A stretch of DNA of 64,000 bases, from contig NZ_CP076060.1 in NCBI RefSeq assembly GCF_018729255.1, forward strand, positions 2,728,001 through 2,792,000. The letters are read 5' to 3'. This stretch comes from Cupriavidus sp. EM10. GTDB taxonomy: Bacteria; Pseudomonadota; Gammaproteobacteria; Burkholderiales; Burkholderiaceae. Under the pieces are notes generated by a model. It was not told the DNA's origin. It ran no database searches and saw only the letters and a program-made list of their open reading frames with translations. Made by a program: the position numbers and the translations under genes. This document shows positions 59,701-64,000 of the stretch, one piece after another (the first letter of the stretch is position 1; each line of letters starts with the position of its first letter).

Positions 59701-60924
59701 GACAATCTCCGCCCGGCCCGGCAGCGTGATTCGCAGGTCGCGCAGCGTCTGCGTCAGTTCGCTCAGTTCGACGCGCGCCTGCACGCGATGCACGGGCAGG
59801 CGCTCCTTGTCGATGGGGCCTGGCTCCAGGTTGCGCACCGTGACTTCGCCGGCCACGGCCAGCGGGTTCTTCGTCGGTGCTGCCGGCGTGGGCACGGGCG
59901 CCGATGCCGATGCAGCCGATGCGGCGGCCACGGCGCTGGCGGTCGATTCGCCGGGCTTCGGCCTGGCCACCTCGGGCGGCGGCGGCACCGACTCCACTGG
60001 CCGCAATTCCGCATGCACCGACAGATTGGCCTGTGGCGCGGTCGGGCTGAACAGGCGCGGGTTGATGCGTTCGCCGTCGATCATCAGGTGCGTGAACGGC
60101 ACCTTGCCGAATGGCGTCAGGTCAGCGTTGCCGCGCGCGCGGATGCGGTCGCCATTGGCTTCCAGCTCGGCACGCAGTTGCTCCAGCGACCCGTTGGCCG
60201 TGGCCGACACCGCATACGTCTCTTCCTTCCAGCGGCCCTCCAGCAACGCTTCGGCCGACAGCGGAAACGGCGCCTTGCCGCCGATTTGCGCATTGGCCTG
60301 CAGCTTGCCGTATGGCGTCACCAGCTTGTCGACGAGCACGCGATGGCGCTGGCCATCGCTATGCAGCGCGCCGGACAGGTCCGACAGCACCAGCGGGCTC
60401 GACGTGGCGGCTGGCCCCTGCAGCAGCGACAGTTCGCCGACGGTCAGCGTATCGACGTCGACGGCCAGCGGCAATTCCAGCGATTGCGGCATCTTCGCCG
60501 GCTCGGTGCTTGGCGCGGAAGCCGGCAGGCGGGCGTCGATCTTGCCCAGCTTCAGCCATGCCACGTGCAGCCGCGCGGGCCGCCACGACAGGTCCCACTT
60601 CGCGTCGATCTGGTCGATGGCTATGCGCGTGTCGCCGCTGGCGAACACCACGTCGTGCAGTCGCAGCCCGCTGGCCACGGTGCCGCCGTCGAGCTGGCCG
60701 GCCAGCATGCCGGCCGACAGCCGCGTGGCCACGTTCCACAGATGGCGCGTGCCGGCCTCGGTGCGCAGCGCCGCCACGGCGGTGGCCACCAGCGCGATCA
60801 GCAGCACCAGCAGAATACCCACCAGCCAGGCCAGCACCTTCCACACGCGTCGGCGTGGCCGGCGCGGCTGGCGCGGGGTATTGCGATCGTCGCGCGGCAC
60901 GGGAGGCAGGTCCGGCATGTTCAT
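56785..60924 (-). CDS. tamB: TamB, translocation and assembly module inner-membrane protein
   Basis: This is a 1379-residue protein with a basic N-terminus and one membrane span (about residues 25-50), then a very long stretch of beta-strand-rich repeats typical of TamB/AsmA-like lipid-transfer bridges, and the conserved DUF490 C-terminus, with DDVVVVRRKDER then RGTINFNGPVDNPNMFIRA and ending in SVGYEQSLTSASNVVKLTW. TamB spans the periplasm and works with TamA; current work points to phospholipid transport to the outer membrane. The start ATG at 60924 overlaps the tamA stop (TGATG). The stop overlaps a possible start of the downstream lipoprotein gene. Confidence 0.93.
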   Translation of the reverse strand: MNMPDLPPVPRDDRNTPRQPRRPRRRVWKVLAWLVGILLVLLIALVATAVAALRTEAGTRHLWNVATRLSAGMLAGQLDGGTVASGLRLHDVVFASGDTRIAIDQIDAKWDLSWRPARLHVAWLKLGKIDARLPASAPSTEPAKMPQSLELPLAVDVDTLTVGELSLLQGPAATSSPLVLSDLSGALHSDGQRHRVLVDKLVTPYGKLQANAQIGGKAPFPLSAEALLEGRWKEETYAVSATANGSLEQLRAELEANGDRIRARGNADLTPFGKVPFTHLMIDGERINPRLFSPTAPQANLSVHAELRPVESVPPPPEVARPKPGESTASAVAAASAASASAPVPTPAAPTKNPLAVAGEVTVRNLEPGPIDKERLPVHRVQARVELSELTQTLRDLRITLPGRAEIVGQGTLREGRGGFDLDVRHLDAAALHTGMVATNLSGPVILRLEPGRQSVALDVAGGEIKLFADARIDEDAVTLATLRAGLGSGTLTAEGKLGLKDQQPFDFKGKLANFDPARLAKVAPGRINAEFSTRGSLEKVLRVALDFALGESEYAGLPMTGNGKVRVEGERLLPSQASLLMAGNQVNLNGSFGARGDSLKVNIDAPQLDRLKFGVGGRAKVDAVVTGTLKKPEVVGDYSAQSLVVGPHKVASANGHVELRGGLDGTLSAQLAARDYQGPQATVRTLDANLSGTQANHTFDAKAAGTMHERPLQLALSGQGAWRGAQGWTGTIRTLEERGTANVRLVSPTQLMVADRHIRLGQARLQFERATMNIEGFEFDHGRIRTQGNFNGVEVGNILKLMEAFSGESQPVRSDLVLDASWNLNLAETATGFAEVRRRSGDASVNAGRGWTTLGLGETALRADFSGNRVTLRGGTTSQRIGKVAVDASAGLVSEQGLLTVGPGSTLGGTITADVPRLKSLEALSGPQYALEGKLAAALRLAGTVGNPLLTGAIDGSGIGITLYDLGIRLTDGEVHVVLDQNTVELKQVRFRGGDGTLTATGAVKLGETDPNITGRIVADKLQLFASPERTLIVSGEAGIANENRQVAIRGKFRVDRGLFDLPKASAPVLGDDVVVVRRKDERELKTAATPVVPEAKPASRFSPVIDVTIDLGDNFRFRGAGADILLAGQLGIKSEPLSPMRATGTVRVVDGTYEAFGRKLDIDRGTINFNGPVDNPNMFIRAMRRNQEVEAGVEVTGTVRLPRVRLVSEPNVPDEDKLSWLMFGYGAESAGSSQQRQLSGSAIGGAALGMIGGKAGKSVVSHFGIDEFSIGPSTAGLNDQQVVSIGKAVSDQISVGYEQSLTSASNVVKLTWAFSRRWSLIAKGGSINGLSVLFNRRFNNWSTLFAGDSGRRRGASADASVEGASAPAGDPVEAIKR

Positions 60925-62782
60925 CAGAACGCCACCCCCAGCGAGATATGCGGCCGGAACTGCTTCTGCTGGATGCCGTAGCCGATATCGAGCTGCACCG
61001 GCCCACGGGACTGCGCCAGCGCGCGCCCACACCCACGCCGTGGTAGAGCGTGATGCCGTTGAGGTTGTTGGTGGCGGTACCCATGTCCCAGAACACCGCC
61101 GCGCCCCAGTCGGGCTTGAACCAGTACTGGTATTCCAGGCTTCCCGTGCCCAGGTAGCGGGCCGGCAGCACGCTCTGGCCGGACGGCGTGCCGATCGACT
61201 GGTAGCTGTAGCCGCGGATCGAATCGGTGCCGCCCGCGCGGAAGCGCAGCGTGGCCGGGATCAGCGCCGGATCGTTCGACGTCATGTCGGCGCCCAGTTC
61301 CAGCCGCGCCACGAACAGGTCGCGGTTGCCCACCGGTACGTACTGGCGGATGCGCCCGTACAGGCGCAGGAACGTGGCATCGCTGAGCAGGCCCTTGGCG
61401 GCCACGCCAATCTGGGTGTTGATGACGTTGCCCCGGCGCGGAAACACCGGGTTGTCCACATCGCGCCGCGTCCAGGCGAACGCCGGCACCAGCGCCTTCG
61501 AATACTGCGACGCCTCGCCGTACGGCGTCAGCACGTCATAGTAGAAGTCCAGTGACAGCGTGGTGTCGTACTTCTCGCGCGAACGGGATCGCTTCAGGCC
61601 GGCGCGCCAGCTCTTGGTGTCGGTGCTTTCGACGTCGATCAGCCGTTCGTAGCTGGTGTAGACGCTGTTGCGGTACGTGTGCGGATCTGGCGGCATGGCC
61701 ATTTCCACAAACCCGTACTGGCGCTTCTGTTCGATGCGGGCCTGCGTGTCGAGCACCCAGGCGCGGTTGAACAGGTTGTAGTAGGAATAGCGGCCTTCCA
61801 CCTGCGCGCCGGTATCGGTGGTGAAACCGACGCCGGACGTCAGCCGGTGCGTGGGATATTCGCGCACCTTCACCTTGACCGGGGCGACCACGGTCTGCTG
61901 CTGCGCCGCAGCTTCGGCCGACGCGGGGGCGGGCGGCTCCTGCAGCTCCACCTGGACGTTCGAGAAATAGGGCTGGTTCTGGACCGCGCGCTGGAACTCC
62001 AGCAGCCGTTCCACGCGGTAGGGCTCGCCTTCGCCCAGCGGGTTCACGTTGCGGATGATCTGGGCCGGATAGCGGCGCGTGCCTTCGATCTCCAGGGGCC
62101 CGAGCACGTAGGCCGGGCCGCTTTCGTACCTGGCACGCAGGTCGGCGGCCTGCTCGTCGGGTTCGATGCGCGCCTGCGACGACGCCAGCTTCGCGCCGTA
62201 GTAGCTCTTGCTCTGCAGTTGCACCAGCGCGTCTTCCTTGGCCTTGTCCCAGTCGGCCTGCCGGAACGGATGGCCAACCGGCAGCCCCCATTTCTTGCGC
62301 ATTTCCTCCACCTGCTGGGGCGACTGCGTGGCGGCGGGACCACTTACCTCGACATCGGCCCGCCGGATCACCGTGCGCGCGCCAGGGTCGACGCTGATAT
62401 GCACCACGCGATGGTCGCCCTCGCCTTCCACCGTGGCCTTGGTCACCGGGTCGAACCAGCCCTCGGTGGACGCGAACTGGCGCACCTGGTCGCCCACGGT
62501 CTCCACCATGTACTGGAACTGGTCGTCGGAAATATCTGTGCGTGTGGTGTAGCGCGACAGGTCGAGATGTTCCTCAAGGATGTCCTTGAGCGCCTTCGGC
62601 GCGTCGATCTCGACCTTGTACTGGGACTTGGCGGCATGTGCCGGCAGCCAGGGAGCTGCCAGCAGCATCAGGCCGGTGGCCAGGGCGGCCACCATGCGCG
62701 CGAGCCGGCGGGCACCGCCGCGGGTGCCTGGCGCCTTGGCTGGGGCGGGCTGTGCGGCCAAGCGGCCCAAAGCAATCGTCAT
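60924..62782 (-). CDS. tamA: TamA, outer-membrane BamA-family protein, -1 frameshift near 61.0 kb
   Basis: After repair this protein has about 619 residues: a signal peptide (to APAHA near residue 48), three POTRA-like domains, and a C-terminal 16-strand Omp85 barrel with FRAGGTDSIRGYSYQSIG, the conserved loop-6 motif. The reading breaks in the last barrel strands; one extra base in the CCGGCCC stretch at 60998-61003 gives PVGPVQLDIGYGIQ and a C-terminal Phe, as expected for an outer-membrane barrel. The repaired stop overlaps the tamB start (TGATG). ATG at 62782 is the likely start, though a shorter signal peptide from an internal Met is possible. Confidence 0.9.
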
Positions 62783-62954
62783 CCGTCCTGGTGGCTCCCG
62801 AATCAAGTCGCTATTTGACCACACCACCGGCGCCGCAAGGCCATCCCGACGGCAAAATTCAGGTTTACGGGGCGCGCGGCGGCAGTGGGGCATGCCGATA
62901 CGGTAAATCCTGCCCCGTCACCCCCAACGCCGCCCCTAGGGCTCAGGTTTCATC
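62783..62954. other. Divergent spacer between tamA and the DUF3460 gene
   Basis: This 172-base spacer must hold promoters for tamA-tamB on the minus strand and DUF3460-scpA on the plus strand. I see no consensus pair I can defend. Confidence 0.35.
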
Positions 62955-63146
62955 ATGGCCATGTACGAATCGGATATCACCCAGTTCCTGAAGACGCTCA
63001 AGCAGGAGCGCCCGTCGCTGGAAGCAGAGCAGCGCGAAGGCCGCGGCCTGCTGTGGGACAAGACCCCGATCGACCTCGAGGAACGCGCCCGCGCCAATGC
63101 CTCGCGCGTGGCCCAGAAACCGTACGTCTACTCGTCAGACAACTGA
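62955..63146 (+). CDS. DUF3460 family small protein
   Basis: This is a 63-residue protein, MAMYESDITQFLKTL at the start and GLLWDKTPIDLEERARA in the middle, closely matching the small DUF3460 family of Burkholderiales. It is charged and soluble, with no membrane segment. Its function is unknown. It lies 39 bases before scpA, its usual neighbour in this group. Confidence 0.88.
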   Translation: MAMYESDITQFLKTLKQERPSLEAEQREGRGLLWDKTPIDLEERARANASRVAQKPYVYSSDN

Positions 63147-63185
63147 TCGGCCACCAGCCGCCACGCCGTTCCGACGACCATCCCG

Positions 63186-64000
63186 ATGCATCCGAGCGAT
63201 CCGCTGGACCCCGGCGCGCAGGAAAAACTGACGCTGCCCGTCGCGCTGCCCAGCGTGGCGCAGCCTGTCGGGGCCAGCGCCAATCCGACCGACATGGTCG
63301 ACGGGATGGCGTTCGCCCGCCTGTATGGCGAACCGCTGTTCAAGCTGCCGCAGGACCTGTACATCCCGCCCGATGCGCTGGAAGTGTTCCTGGAAGCCTT
63401 CGAAGGCCCGCTTGACCTGCTGCTGTACCTGATCCGCAAGCAGAACTTCAACGTCCTGGACATCCCGATGGCCCAGGTGACGCGTCAGTATCTTTCGTAC
63501 GTCGACCAGATCCGCCAGACCAACCTGGAGCTGGCGGCCGAGTACCTGCTGATGGCGGCGATGCTGATCGAAATCAAGTCGCGCATGCTGCTGCCGGTCA
63601 AGAAGGCCGACAGCGACGAGGAAGCCGAGGACCCGCGTGCCGAACTGGTGCGCCGCCTGCTGGAATACGAGCAGATGAAGCTGGCCGCCCAGCGGCTGGA
63701 CACGGTGCCGCAACTGGGCCGCGACTTCCTGCGGTCGCAGGTCTATATCGAACAGAGCCTGGTGCAGCGTTTCCCCGATGTGGAGACGGTGGACCTGCAA
63801 TCGGCCTGGGCCGACGTGCTCAAGCGCGCCAAGCTGAACCAGCACCACAAGATCTCGCGCGAGGAACTGTCCGTGCGCGAGCATATGAGCCAGATCCTGC
63901 GCCGCCTGCAGCACGCCCGCTTCATGGAATTCAGCGAGCTGTTCGAGGACGCCATCCGCTCCGGCAAGGGCGTGCCCGTGGTGGTGGTCAACTTCATCGC
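63186..64000 (+). CDS. scpA: Segregation and condensation protein A, 3' end outside window
   Basis: The first 271 codons are in the window. After a ~55-residue N-terminal tail comes LEVFLEAFEGPLDLLLYLIRKQNFN, seen as FEGPLDLLLYLIRKQ, then IPMAQVTRQYLSYV and YLLMAAMLIEIKSRMLLP, the kleisin N-terminal domain that binds the SMC neck. ScpA joins SMC and ScpB in the condensin complex that compacts and segregates chromosomes. ATG at 63186 is the only reasonable start in this frame, although its ribosome site is weak. The gene stays open to the window edge. Confidence 0.93.
   Translation, partial: MHPSDPLDPGAQEKLTLPVALPSVAQPVGASANPTDMVDGMAFARLYGEPLFKLPQDLYIPPDALEVFLEAFEGPLDLLLYLIRKQNFNVLDIPMAQVTRQYLSYVDQIRQTNLELAAEYLLMAAMLIEIKSRMLLPVKKADSDEEAEDPRAELVRRLLEYEQMKLAAQRLDTVPQLGRDFLRSQVYIEQSLVQRFPDVETVDLQSAWADVLKRAKLNQHHKISREELSVREHMSQILRRLQHARFMEFSELFEDAIRSGKGVPVVVVNFI

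Noticed and set aside
56779..61555. Two long plus-strand open frames opposite tamB and tamA
   Set aside because: Shadow frames of a very long GC-rich gene; proteins are repetitive Arg/Ala/Gln or Ser/Arg and unlike any family.

Overview
The window is GC-rich, tightly packed bacterial DNA. The gene content and order point to a betaproteobacterium of the Burkholderiaceae, closest in style to Cupriavidus/Ralstonia: algH-ruvX-pyrR-pyrB-pyrC', hemC-hemDX-hemY divergent from ppc, and DUF3460 next to scpA. I see no phage genes, insertion sequences, CRISPR arrays or tRNA/rRNA genes. Assignments rest on motifs and gene order read by eye; no database search was run.

Region 1 (1-25742) is surface polysaccharide biosynthesis. 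Two clusters meet tail to tail at 5161-5164. The plus-strand part (1-5164) is the end of an operon: glycosyltransferases, a large WbaP-like initiating phosphoglycosyltransferase and a Wzx-like flippase. The minus-strand part (25742 down to 5161) looks like one long operon. It begins with rmlB-rmlD-rmlA-rmlC (dTDP-rhamnose). It continues with fdtA/fdtB-type genes (with fdtC at 11.1-11.6 kb, a dTDP-3-acetamido-3,6-dideoxyhexose), a second Wzx, glycosyltransferases, a Wzy-like polymerase, a WbpV/K-like reductase, a small PglC-like initiating transferase, a WbpM-like dehydratase and Wzz. It ends with a six-gene set: GT-C-like membrane protein, ArnC/GtrB-like transferase, formyltransferase, GtrA, methyltransferase and RffA-like transaminase. 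That set resembles an Arn/Gtr-style pathway that adds a formylated 4-amino sugar from the periplasmic side. Most junctions are 1-4 base overlaps, so translation is probably coupled.

Region 2 (25.9-41.5 kb) is housekeeping: apaH; the algH-ruvX-pyrR-pyrB-pyrC'-plsC operon, whose dihydroorotase homologue has lost its metal ligands; an RsuA-type pseudouridine synthase; a photolyase; hemC-hemDX-hemY; and ppc. Region 3 (41.5-56.1 kb) has argH, a TRAP transporter pair without its binding protein, an Orn/Lys/Arg decarboxylase, dcd, a sodC lipoprotein, apbC/mrp, an OmpA-type lipoprotein, metG and an unrecognised exported protein. Region 4 (56.1-64 kb) has a two-repeat BamE-like lipoprotein coupled to tamB and tamA, then DUF3460 and the start of scpA. 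REP-like palindromes lie at 41.6-41.7 and 45.65 kb.

A striking feature of the data is that eleven genes, several of them housekeeping, carry twelve -1 frameshifts, each repaired by adding one G or C in or beside a short G/C run. Repair restores full-length products and, in five genes, exact overlaps with the neighbouring start codon. I read these as base-calling/assembly undercalls, and give such genes as full spans.
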